Shown in pieces: positions 19,880 to 30,334 of a stretch of 64,000 bases of DNA. Both the position numbers and the translations under genes were made by a program. The stretch is from contig OX463854.1 in NCBI GenBank assembly GCA_949825065.1, positions 17,299,226 through 17,363,225 of the forward strand, given 5' to 3'. Every line of letters begins with the position of its first letter. Within the stretch, counting starts at the first letter, position 1. This DNA is from Odontocerum albicorne. Lineage: Eukaryota > Arthropoda > Insecta > Trichoptera > Odontoceridae. The notes under the pieces were generated by a model. The model was not told the DNA's origin. It saw only the letters and a program-made list of their open reading frames with translations, and searched no databases.

Positions 19880-20085
19880 GTTGAAACTAACCATTCATCG
19901 GACGCGGTAAAGATATGGCTTTTAGTAAATCAAATCGCAAAGGACAACCGAAAAATACATGCTCTAAAGTTTGATAATCCAGACCACACTCGCAGCCGGG
20001 ATTCTCTACTATACCCATTCTGTAAATGTGACTAGACACCACGCATCCGCAAAAGACACATAACAGACACTTCCATCTTTATCAC
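19880..20085 (-). pseudogene. Jockey/I-type retrotransposon C-terminal relic
   Basis: On the minus strand the sequence reads SSHIYRMGIVENPGCECG, then LDYQTLEHVFFGCPLRFDLL, without a stop. This is the characteristic C-terminal pattern (H-x-GxxxxPxCxCGxxxQTxEHxxxxCP) of jockey/I-like LINE proteins, often described as a zinc-knuckle-like end after the RNase H region. Nothing upstream of it is preserved. Confidence 0.65.
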
Positions 20086-20194
20086 TATTATTATATTAAA
20101 CCATGGTTTCAAAGGGATATATTGTTGGATTGATTTACATTCAGAACCTTTATTTACACTAGTTGTATCCCAATCCAACGCCCCTGATGTATAG

Positions 20195-20345
20195 CACCGT
20201 TTAGAGAGAGATAGAGAGAACTGTCCTCAAAGATGTTCTAGCTTGAACTCGAAATTCGAACCCACTATTGTTGACAGATTAAAAATATCACAAAAAAATT
20301 GAGTATGTAGCTGTTAGATTGAGTGCTCCCCACATTTGCAAGTGA
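20195..20345 (+). repeat. R1 5' fragment
   Basis: Matches the 5' part of R1: actcgaaattcgaacccact, attgttgacagattaaaaat and atcacaaaaaaattgagt. The 3' part is absent. Confidence 0.65.
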
Positions 20346-20349
20346 CAAA

Positions 20350-21255
20350 GAACCAAGTTTAAATTCAAGCATGTGCGTATGAGTAATACTCGTATACTTT
20401 TTGAATGTCCACTAAATTATGTTTATTCGATTGTTTATGAAGATCTAATTTTGACAAACAATTAAATGCCAACCAACATGAGAATACTAATCATAAACTT
20501 GTCTACATTCGTTTGCAGAGCGTTCACAAAGTTTATAGTTTCTAATGAAATAAAATTAATACTCTTATTTGATACACGTGATATTACCTTAAACTTTTGA
20601 TAGCGAGAGCTTAATGTGATTGTGCTTATTTTATATATTCGGAATTCTCAATGAGCCTGATCAACTCATCCTTGTTTACTGGCTGGAAGCAGCCGAATTT
20701 GGATGAAAAGCCATATATAAAAATATGAACAGCGCTAAAAAAGTTAATGAAAGTGTGAACAAGGGATCTTTTAACAATGTTTATTTTTTTCATGCCATAA
20801 TAGCAGTGTCTTTTGAGGTAAGTAAATGATTCTTATCACCACACTTATCAATCGCTTCAAATGCCTTTAGCCCATTCATTTTAAATAAAAAAAATTAATA
20901 AAGTATTATATGTTAATCTATTAAACAAAAATTTGCTAAAAGCTATACCTATATACAAATTTATATTTTAAGAACTAATATTATTTATATATTATAACTG
21001 TGAACGTACTTAATTTTTTTCATTACATGAAATTTTATTTTTAACATCTTAATATTTAATTTCTTCGAAATAGTTAACACCTCCATACTACTTGTAACTA
21101 GATAACAATTCTTATCATTCTAACTTTCTCAAATAGCATTATTAATTTCTTCGTTTTGTTCTTTCTCATTAAATTTATGAGGTAAAAGTCATTGTCATAT
21201 AGTAGAAGACTGCATATCAGATGCTAGAATATTGAATTAAACTTTCGTTGATTAA
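20350..21255. other. No gene recognised
   Basis: AT-rich sequence without recognised features other than one TACTCGTA at 20387. Confidence 0.5.
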
Positions 21256-21261
21256 AGTCAA

Positions 21262-21442
21262 CTTAGAAGGTTTGTTGTCAAGTGGTTATCTCTTCCAACC
21301 AACTAGAGAGGTGTTAAATAAGCATTTAGCGAAAACCAGACTGGTACTCTTTTTTGAAATCTAGATACTAACGGGTACCCGCAACCCCCGGGTTGGGAAA
21401 CGCCAATACCTAGTAAGTAACAGACCCAAGGTCTAAAAACAA
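21262..21442 (-). mobile_element. SINE1, minus strand
   Basis: On the minus strand the tail is clear: aaccagactggtactc (body, 21334-21349) and gttatctcttccaaccaact (21285-21304). The B-box and head region at 21370-21430 includes cccgggttgggaaacgcc. The family's head-to-tail order is preserved. Confidence 0.7.
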
Positions 21443-21444
21443 TG

Positions 21445-22330
21445 AAGACGGTTATCGTTCATATAATTTCAACAAGTATATACTATATGCTCAGCTTTCA
21501 GATGTTTCAATTAAATAATGTCAATATCTTTTTATGCTGAGAGTTTTCAAATCTATCGAGGGTCAGCAACTCGGAATTTTTGGTCAGCTGTCTAAGAATA
21601 AGCAAAACGTCTTGTGAGATGAATGACATACATACTATAGGCCTTTTGTCTTGTGTAGAAGTTGTCAATATTCAAACAAATAAGCAAAATCTTTTTATAT
21701 AACTTCTAGCCACCGCTTAAATAAAAAATAAAAAACTACGATTTGAACATCATACGAAGTTTTATCGCAAGGATTTGTTGAATATTTTGGTAATTTTTAC
21801 TTTTATATTTTTTTCTGATGTAAGTTGTGACAAACTACAGTTGACTATTACAAGGAAAATATCTCTTTAAACACGCAATCCTTTCTCAAGAAGGTATTTG
21901 TATTCATTGTTAAAAAGAGTAACCAATTCAACAATGATGACTCAGGGAGATTTAAATAAAACACATAAAGTACATAACCACCATACATAAATTATATAAT
22001 GACCTCATTTTCTTGTTATATCGATGAGTGGTTAACCATATTTCAAACTTCTGAGAAGGAAAACAGATTAAAACTATTTACACATGAAGGTAGATAAACT
22101 TAAGAGATACCAGAAGTCGGAGATAAATGAGTAATTTTGAAACTAATTGTCATGAACCTCCCACAGCCCTTTGCAAAATGACCTTTCCAAAACCCCCAAC
22201 GTTCAAAAGGATATACCCTGAAGTCTTAATAGATTTTCAAGTACATATATCACTAAATTTAGCCGTTTTATTTTTACGCGGTTAAGAATGGTTTTTAAAA
22301 GACAATCGATTTCCACGTTATTTGACTTTT
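21445..22330. other. No gene recognised
   Basis: AT-rich; no recognised feature. Confidence 0.5.
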
Positions 22331-22335
22331 GCCTA

Positions 22336-22550
22336 TAGTTCGGAAATTCTACGATGAGTCCTGTGACAGCTTACAAATTTGCCCCAATACAACCTTGTAA
22401 CGATGTTCAGTAATTTTAATTATTTTATCAACTTTAATATAAGCCTCAATTCTAATAAATAGCAAGTTATTTAGGTAAATACATTACATAAGGTTGTATT
22501 GGGGCAAATTTGTTAACTGTCACAGGACTCATCCTAGAATTTCCGAACTA
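22336..22550 (-). mobile_element. 215-bp MITE, copy 1
   Basis: The terminal inverted repeats are about 61 bp, starting tagttcggaaattctac at the left and mirrored at the right (gaatttccgaacta). TA flanks both ends (22334-22335, 22551-22552). The core is in the opposite orientation to copies 51681-51895 and 62898-63112; all three are 215 bp long. No coding capacity. TA flanks suggest mobilisation by a Tc1/mariner-type transposase. Confidence 0.93.
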
Positions 22551-22664
22551 TAATAAATTATACAACATGATGATTAATTAATTATTCGTCGATCAAGAAA
22601 TGAAGGAATTCATTAGCATGGTGATTAACTTGTATCTTGAAAGTGAGTCTATCAGTAATTCTAA

Positions 22665-22745
22665 CAGTGGCGATCATCGTGGCCTAGTAGATAAGACGGT
22701 TGACCTCCACCCGGGGGTTTTGGAGTTGATCCATCTTTTGCAATT
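22665..22745 (+). mobile_element. SINE head fragment (tRNA-like)
   Basis: Contains cgtggcctagtagataagac (A box), acctccacccgggggttttg and a decayed B box (gagttgatcc). The downstream body is not recognisable, so SINE1 or SINE2 cannot be decided. Confidence 0.6.
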
Positions 22746-22749
22746 TCCC

Positions 22750-23660
22750 AGAGACAACTTTTTGCAGTTATGAAACGAACGACGTTTAGAAGTAAACTAA
22801 TTTTTTTATTATATTGACTTAAAAAATTATATAGCAAATTTTTTTTACTGGATCGTTATAAAAGTCTCAATAACCCCTTGACAATCTTTTAGGCGACGAT
22901 ATATTGCCTTAAAATTAATTGGTTAAAATGTTAATACCAGTGTATTGAAAAATATTATTTTTATCAATAAATGTAAATATTTTATTGTATCTTTATTAGA
23001 TTGGTTGATTAATTGTTCGCATTATTTGATGCCTTTAGTTGACATTTTATGTATTATATTCGCCAATTTAAACTGATTTTGAACGAATCTTCTAATTTTG
23101 TATGAGTTTGTAGCCTCAATTTGCATGATTTCGATTTTCACGAATGTACTTGGAACTTATCTACCGCGTTAATCGAGAGATGGGAGTATATTAAATACGG
23201 ATTTAGATATTTCTCTATTGAAATTTTATTTGTATTTAGTGAGATAATATACAGCGATATAACGGCAAGAGATGGTGGAATGATGTTAATAAAAATATTG
23301 GAGAGATATTGACATTTTCAACAGTATCATAGTGACGATGGATGACGAGCTTCCGAAACCACAAAATGAGATACCAATTGGCTAAAAGAAGGTTGCCTTA
23401 ACAGAAAATCTACCAAATAAGGCAACGGGAAACCCCTCGAAATATTATTTCCTAGGAAACTACTATGAAAGAGACTTTTATCCAACTGATAGCCGGCGGA
23501 AAACCTGATATGGCACGAAAAGAAAAAGGAAAGATAGAGAACAACAAAAAAATCTGGACTAATACTCGTATGAATAAAATTAAAAATTGTAAAAAGGATA
23601 TTTTACGGGAAAAACTATGTGGTATTCAACAAAGACAAAACATATACATCATTGACTAGC
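22750..23660. other. Unassigned region with a coding-like frame
   Basis: Plus 23465-23659 is open for 64 codons, reading IAGGKPDMARKEKGKIEN and NCKKDILREKLCGIQQRQ. Composition is Lys-rich but not simple repeat. It lies just upstream of a LINE-A 3' relic in the same orientation, so it could be decayed element sequence. I do not recognise it. Confidence 0.35.
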
Positions 23661-23669
23661 AATTTGCAT

Positions 23670-23960
23670 AGGACAAAGAAAAACATAGTGATATGGACAT
23701 ATTGAACGGATGGGTAACGAAAGACTGACTAAAAAAATTGTAATGCAAACATGAGTTAGAGAAGGGGTGGAGGACGAGCAAGAAAAATATAGATGGACCA
23801 AGTGAAAAACAATAAGTTAATGAGCGAAAAAACAGAAAGAACTGTCTGAAGTTGTTTGGATTTGAAGGAAGCGGAGAAAGTATACCGTGATAAGAAAGTG
23901 TGGCGCTCTGTACTCTCTGCCTAGGTAAATTGCGTGATAGTATGTATGTACTCGTATGCA
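23670..23960 (+). pseudogene. LINE-A 3' relic
   Basis: Reads MDILNGWVTKD- or, in the matching frame, GHIERMGNERLTKKIVMQT, the GHxERM segment of LINE-A. It then degenerates and ends with tgtactctctgcctaggtaa and gatagtatgtatgtactcg, the family's 3' terminus. Confidence 0.7.
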
Positions 23961-24027
23961 AACGAAAATTAAAGTCATGGGAAAAATCTATATAGTACTT
24001 AATTTCGAACGTAGTAACACCACAATC

Positions 24028-24210
24028 TTCAAGACCTATTTTTAAAACGCTTGTCTTTTACCCATGATTTTTGGTTTCGGTTCCAGATAGTGTGCAAAAA
24101 AGGAGTGATCTATTAAACCACACAAACCTTTTTGACATAATTCTGGTTGATTGAAAAAAATTTCTGCATTATGATAAGACCACCAGATTGTATTGTATAC
24201 AACTAAAGTG
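24028..24210 (+). mobile_element. SINE1, strongly diverged
   Basis: Recognisable by order: aaaacgcttgtcttttaccc, ttttggtttcggttccag (B-box region), aattctggttgattg (tail) and the terminal accaccagattgtattgtat + acaac. The last block matches the SINE1 3' end seen at 7020-7070. Confidence 0.5.
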
Positions 24211-24699
24211 TATTTAAAATGATATTATTATTTTTAGTCAGTCAGGCATTATATCCTGTAAAGAGAATGATTTGTAACAATTTGAAGGAAATAAGGTAGT
24301 ATGAGGATATGTTATAAACTACTTTAGTACTTAACATTTAAAGAGTTTTAGACAGCATATTTAGATATGTGATTATAAATAAATTAAGGATTTAGTGAAA
24401 GTAGATATGACATATTGGCCGGACGACATAAAATGATAAAATACACTACTGATTATATTTTACAAAGATTTTTTTTAAAAATTTGTTAGAATAAAAAAAC
24501 AAATTACTACCATAGAAGTTTTTACAAATAAATTTCACTTTAAGTGCGATTTTATAAATTATGTTAGGCCTTATATAGAGGCAGTATCATAATATTAGTA
24601 ATCCAGGATGAGAGAAAGCTTAGACTCCTCACCACTAACAGGGATATTTAAAGCTTTCATTTTATATATTTAAACAAAATTAATGTTTTAACATTGTAA

Positions 24700-25218
24700 T
24701 GTGTAATGGGTGAATAAAAATAGGCATTGAAAGCTGAGTAGCGACAATGAACAAGGTAACAGAGCACTTAACGTAATATATTGTATAACAACTAAGCTGT
24801 ATAAAAGCAACTATAATAATAACCGCGGAATATAAACGAAACACTTAATATCAAATATGACAACCGCGTTTAAAATGGAGCACTTAATGTAACATATTAT
24901 ATAATTATCGTGCTATGTTAACAAAGCACTTAACGTAATGTATTAGTAATATTCAGGTTTAACAACCGTGCTGGATAAAAGAAACACTTATCGTTGTATA
25001 CGATATTAGTACCGTGCTGTATTAACATAGCACTTAACGTAATATACATATATAACAACCGTGCTGAATAAATGGAGCACTTAACGTAACATGTACCGTG
25101 CTAAATTAACATAGCACTTAACGTACAATACCATACAGGTACAACAACCGTGCTGGATAAATGGATCACTTACCTTAATATACGAGTTTAACAACCATGT
25201 ATATTACGTTAAGTGCTC
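24700..25218 (+). repeat. ~40-55-bp degenerate array derived from LINE-A RT sequence
   Basis: Starts with tgtaatgggtgaataaaaat and cattgaaagctgagtagcga + caatgaacaaggtaac, which aligns with LINE-A at 60958-61015 (tgtgataggtgagttgaaag, cattgaaagaaggatagcga, catggaacaaggtaaa). After this, units of the type aaccgtgctggataaatgga + gcacttaacgtaatatac repeat about nine times. The unit corresponds to the codons around NKVNETLNVIYNNCAISTE. The last unit (25193-25218) is inverted. Confidence 0.85.
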
Positions 25219-25559
25219 AATAAAAAAGATGTGTTTAATCAAAAACAAACAGCCCGGAAAATTAAAAAAAATCCCTTTCTTTTTTATCAACCCTCATTTA
25301 TAATTTACCAATTCCAATGTATTATAGCGTACCATACGAATAAATAATAATAAGTTAACACTTAAAAAAATTGGATTCATCGACTTCCTATTTTCAGTTT
25401 TCACTTATCCGTAACACATTAGAAAGAAAAATCATCGAGTAATGTGACCTTTCTGTCTTTACTTACAGAGCAGAAAATTTGATACCAATGTAACTGCTCA
25501 CAAAAACCGATTATTTCAGAGAGCAGTAGAGAAAAGCTATGCATGTATAATAGTGAAAA

Positions 25560-25790
25560 CAAAGGTCCGTGATCGTTATAGATAAGAAAGATCTGATGAA
25601 ATTGAGAAGGGTTAGACATATTTTTAGAATGAGTGAAGTGAGATGAGTGAAGAGAATCTAGATATAACACACTTGGAGACTACCATAAGATGATAGGGTG
25701 ATATCAAAAAATATCACAGGGAAAATGCACGTGGAAGGCGGGTGAGTGAGATGAGTGGCTGCAGTTCGGAATGTGTACCATACATAAAAT
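25560..25790 (+). pseudogene. Possible LINE-A relic
   Basis: Reads KKDLMKLRRVRHIFRMSEVR, resembling the LINE-A segment KKGPIKWLEHAERTNDERM, followed by an Arg-rich ARGRRVSEMSG-like piece in another frame. A SINE1-like terminal word (caggttgtattgtattatac) follows at 25878. Evidence is weak. Confidence 0.35.
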
Positions 25791-25799
25791 AGGGTATCG

Positions 25800-27390
25800 C
25801 AATTTACTTTCATCCCAAGATTGCAATTTTTTATCTTTTCCATCTTTCCGTATTTTAAGACTGAAATAAGTTCATCAGGTTGTATTGTATTATACTTATG
25901 TTATTTACAGAATAGAACCCTGTAGATGGATGTACGTGCTGCAATCTCTTGTATATCATACATTGTAAATGATATTCAACAGAAAATAAATTTTGAATAT
26001 TTATTTTATTTTATTTTTTATTTATTACACATGACAAGAAATACACATAATTTGCGAAAAAAACAAAAGGTGATGATGATGAATATAGTATGTATTGAAA
26101 TTTTATAAATTTTGTTTTTTTTAATACAAGAGCTTTTATTACTTAATAAAATATACATATATAGGAATACTTGACGTAGTACGGTCAATGCATACCGAAA
26201 AAATACCGTACTATGCAAAACCGTACTGATCAAGGTGTTATTATAATGTGTTTTAATGTAATGTGTTCCAATCATACTGTTATGTGCGTCGGTTTGCAAA
26301 AAATATTTAGCAGTTCGTTCACTTAAATAAATGCACGTGCAACTCTTGCACATACTTGCCCATCAAGAAATTAAAAAAGTTAAAAATATCCTAAAAATTT
26401 GAGATCGAAAGATTTTTAGTGATAATTAACCAATCTTCATACAGTAATGGTAAAAAATCATTTTATTTCGAAAAACATTTGAACAACGTATTTCAAAAAG
26501 CTGTTTTTTCTTTTTCTCAGCATACATATTTTTATAACATCTAAAACCATTTTGTAATGGGATCTGGAATATTTCATTACAAAATGGTATTCATATATAT
26601 CACACGTTAAAATGTGGTATTCACTGTCTAACGATAGCAACATATTTTTGGTAGATAATGCAATTAAGAATATATATACATACTTTAAAAATTTCAAACC
26701 GTATTACAGCAAAACCCGCATTGTTCAAACCGTACTATAAAAGATATTACTGTACACACACATCTGATATTTCACAAAGCCACTTTATAGATCAATTAAA
26801 AAATATAGCAAAAATTCAAATGTACAAAAAACAGTACTTATTTAAATGTATAAGCGGGATATAATTTAAACTTTTTATACATATTTTTCAATTTCCTCGA
26901 CTAGCGACTTAAGGAATCGGCGGACGTAAGGTGTAACACATGACTGAGTATTCAAAAAGTCAAGTCACATATTTAAACATCGCCGTTTCGGAAATTCAAA
27001 ACATCAATCTCGTTGTGTGACTACATGTGTTTTCCATCAAAAGTTGTTCGTCATTCTCTCGACATTTAAAAACTCTTTAGTAAACGGTTTGAATTTTTTT
27101 TCGAAAAACACTGCCCCTCGAATTGATCGTTTCTTAGTGGAAAGTCACAGAATATTTTACAAATGTTTGCATAAAAGACAATGGACAGTTGAATGACTAT
27201 GCTAATGAAAAACAATAGAAATTTTTCTTGTATCTCCAGCAGAAAAAAAATAATGATATTTTTTTCGATTGTTATAAATCCACTTTCATCTCTGGTTAAT
27301 ATTAATAATTAACAAGTTCCTCTTTTTATTTACATCTGCAAATTTTTCTCTCGTATGATTTATCTTTCACAATCGGATGTTCATACATGA
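25800..27390. other. No gene recognised
   Basis: Strongly AT-rich. A short stretch of repeated words accgtactat/cagtacgg/accgtactg at 26180-26230 and again near 26700-26740 was noted. No recognised gene or element. Confidence 0.5.
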
Positions 27391-27394
27391 TAGT

Positions 27395-27575
27395 CTCAGG
27401 AGTGTCCCGAAGAATCTCTTTCAATTCTCACTCTCCATGATGTGACCGACAGATTACGAAAGTACAAAGGTGAATCAATTCCATATAAGTACAAAGGGGA
27501 ATCAATGAAACCCCGCCTATGCAAGGCGTGTGCAGTACAACAGTCTCCACACCTAAAACGATTCAAAATATAATG
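27395..27575 (+). repeat. R3 interspersed repeat, copy 1
   Basis: The block ggggaatcaatgaaacccc + gcctatgcaaggcgtgtgca and ctccacacctaaaacgattc aligns with 42950-43030 (ggggaattgatgaatctcc, aactatgcaatgcgtgtgca, gaccacacttaagatgattc). Family type unknown. Confidence 0.6.
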
Positions 27576-27967
27576 AAAAAGTGGTTAATATCTATAGATT
27601 GTTAGTTTGTTTATTTGACCAGAATATTTCGGGTTCACTTATTGATTATATATAAAAAAGTTAAAAGATTTCTAGTCTGGTTTTTCAAGTTGCTTTAGAA
27701 CACTTGTCATTTGAAAATAAACGCTCCAAGTTTTAATGTTAAGTTTTAAATTTGCAGAGCTCCATTTTTTTCTTAAAAGTTCGAATAAATCTGATGACAA
27801 ACCTACAAGATAGACTAAGATAACAAAGTTTTCATAAAGTAAATCAGGTCTGTCACTTAACTTAAACTAAATACGACATGCTGACTCCTTTCATTTTAAA
27901 CCGAAAAACATTTTTTTATTAAAATAATACTGAATTAAATTAAAAACAAAAAGATACACATTACAAA

Positions 27968-28560
27968 CATACATACCATCGTGCCATTTTTTAGTTGGGT
28001 ATGGCAGAGTGAATATATCGCCAAACTTTCCTATTTTTCGCCTCCTCCATACCCATCCATCTGTTCCTCTTACTCTTTTCTTCTTTCGAAATTCCATTTG
28101 ATTAATCCAACTGTACTTTTTTGGTCATCCTCTTCCATAACTCCCATTCATGCTTGCGTTGTAATTTGTTTTAAACAGTCTTTATTCACCCATCCGTTCA
28201 ACATGTCCAAACCACCTTAACACGCTCTTTTGCACTCTTCTTAACATATCAGATTTAGCTCACATTGATTCTTAATAATTGATTTTTTTATTCTGTTATA
28301 CAATACATTGGCATATACCATATTCTACCCAGTGCAAGTTTTTACACAACTCTTTTAATTTATTCTTTACGTTCACATTTCATTCCAATATATTTGCATA
28401 ACACTTTTTTTAATCATCATTTTTGCCCATCTTGATATTGCTAGGTTTAAGTATGTCTTTTAGTGTTTATATTTTTTTACCTTTCAGTCTTCTGAGAACA
28501 TACTTTTCAAATATCAGAATTAGTTCAACTTTTATGTAAATAAGGTATTGTCAAATATTT
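27968..28560 (-). pseudogene. LINE-A 3' relic, minus strand
   Basis: On the minus strand the sequence reads a GHVERMGE-like segment (ggacatgttgaacggatggg, 28187-28206), an EEDDQKSTVG segment, FRKKKRVRGTDGWVWRRRK, then the terminus tcactctgccatacccaact + gatggtatgtatgta at 27966-28010. It is broken by stops. Sequence to about 28560 probably belongs to the upstream part. Confidence 0.7.
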
Positions 28561-28716
28561 TAAATAAATACAGTGTAAATTTTTATTTTCCAAATGTTCA
28601 AAAACATATGTTACGAGGTAAAACACTAATTAATTTTTTAAGAACAACAGTCTAAATAAAAAATTCAACGCAAGCTCAGATTCAATCTTAATAATAAACA
28701 ATCAGTGGATTAAAAT

Positions 28717-28792
28717 GGATTTAATATTGTAATAAGAGAACCAAATAAAAATATATAATTTTATTTGGTTCTCTTATTACAATATTTAATCC
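28717..28792. repeat. 76-bp near-perfect palindrome
   Basis: Left arm ggatttaatattgtaataag + agaaccaaataaaa and its reverse complement on the right with a single mismatch; centre atatataa. It could extrude as a cruciform or fold as an RNA hairpin of about 34 bp. Together with the next palindrome it forms a tandem pair. Confidence 0.95.
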
Positions 28793-28793
28793 A

Positions 28794-28845
28794 GTAATAA
28801 GAGAACCAAATAAAAATATATAATTTTATTTGGTTCTCTTATTAC
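28794..28845. repeat. 52-bp palindrome, second copy
   Basis: The inner 52 bases of the preceding palindrome (gtaataagagaaccaaataa ... ttattac) repeated one base after it. Both arms match perfectly. Confidence 0.95.
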
Positions 28846-28914
28846 AATTTCGAAATGTGTTGATATCAAAGAAGAGTTTAATGAGTTATCAAAGTCTGTA
28901 ATGATGACATCTTG

Positions 28915-29215
28915 AAACGGATGAATACAATTTACAAGTATTATCCACCATCAAAAAGAGAAAGTTCAAGTACTTTCGACATGAAATGCAAGAGCGAAAA
29001 TAAGAGATTCTTCAACTGATGTTGATGGGGACAATTAAGGGTAGAAGAAAGGCGGGAAGAAGACGCATCTCCTGGTTGAAGAACTCTCGGGAGTGGTTAA
29101 ACTATGGTACGAGTACCATATCCTTGTTTAGAGATACTGCTTAAAAAAACAAAATTTCCTTGATGATCGCTAGCCCCCGTTGAGGAGAGGAACTTAAAAG
29201 AAGAAGATTAAAATA
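28915..29215 (+). pseudogene. RTE-like (LINE-B) C-terminal relic
   Basis: Reads MLMGTIKGRRKAGRRRISWL, then KNSREWLNYGTSTISLFRDT, the common GKIEGRRGxGRRxxSWLxNxRxW...LFRxA ending of an insect RTE-like family. Upstream, another frame carries a GHxMR-like region. It ends in gaggagaggaacttaaaaga + agaaga, the usual terminus of this family (compare 33140-33175 on the minus strand). Confidence 0.7.
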
Positions 29216-29599
29216 TAGCAATTAAAATCACCAAAAAACTAGAAATTAGTTAAAAAATTACACATGATAAAAGTGAATTATGAGAAAATTATAATGATTC
29301 TATAATATGACATACGAGTATGTAAAACTGTTTTACATTAAAAATAAAAGCAACCTGATTTTAGGCAGGTGATTTCTCACCTCCTGTCTTGTTAAAGTCG
29401 ATTTGGTTTTAACGCAGGAGCAAGCCATTTGTGAAATGACACGTATCGAGCTGACTTAAAATGGATTAAATTTTTGGTTGAATAAACATGATCACAGTGT
29501 TAGCTGACCTGATTTTCCAAAAACAAAATGGGTATATTTTTTATTATTTTGAATTTCAAGAAGTTAAAATATGTTCACATCAATCAAAGAAGATATCTA

Positions 29600-30330
29600 A
29601 TTCTTCTTTTTGAGGTGCCTTATTCTATTGTTGGTTGGCCAACATATTGACAAATTTTATCTTGTTACCTACACCAAAACCTCAAATTTTCAAGCGAAGA
29701 GATGCAGCGTCTTTCTTTGCCTTGTTTACCATTTATTTTTCTGTGCAGGCTGATATTTTTGGCACTCATTATGTGACCGAGATCCTGCAACTTGCAAACC
29801 TTCACAGTTTTAATCAGTTCTTGGCATTTATACATACGAACAGGAACTTCCACATTTATTACACGATCTTTTCTGGGAATCCTGAGAATACACCTTAATA
29901 TCTACACCCTAAAGTCTCGACTGTGTACGCCTTCATTCCATACATTAAGTCCCTTAATGGAATCTCTGCATTGCATCTCTCGGACCTGTGTCTGAGGTAT
30001 GTTGTTTTAAAGAAGAGTAGAATATTGAGGTCGATCTTATATTCATAAAAAAAGGCTTCTAATAAAAACATATTCACAAATTATAATCAATAACACTTTA
30101 AGATAACATTTCTTAATCTTTGGTTACAATGTGAGGAACTTTTACATAAATTGAATCAAATACTTATATGTATACCCATTTTTTAGTGTTTTCTGCCATA
30201 CATAGTAATTGTTGTATAGCCTCCATTTCTCCCTTAGTCAGATAGTTATTTATCATTATGTTTAGAAGTGGGCTGAAAACTGATCTCTAGACTAATCCCA
30301 ACTCTACTGAACACTCTGATGTCGTTCTAT
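29600..30330 (-). pseudogene. RTE-like (LINE-B) relic, minus strand
   Basis: Minus-strand pieces: an RT palm segment near 30200-30310 reading a VELGLV(stop)RSVFSPLL-like version of the VGLHQGSxLSPLL motif. Then at 29990-29600: RILRISRKDRVINVEVPVRM, LIKTVKVCKLQDLGHIMSAK, and a terminus aaggcacctcaaaaagaaga. The part between 29990 and 30195 is unrecognisable, so the element is internally decayed or deleted. Confidence 0.65.
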
Positions 30331-30334
30331 CAGT

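Noticed and set aside
24700..25218. CRISPR-like array of repeats and spacers
   Set aside because: The spacing is irregular, the 'spacers' are diverged parts of the same unit, and the unit derives from a retroelement in a eukaryotic context.
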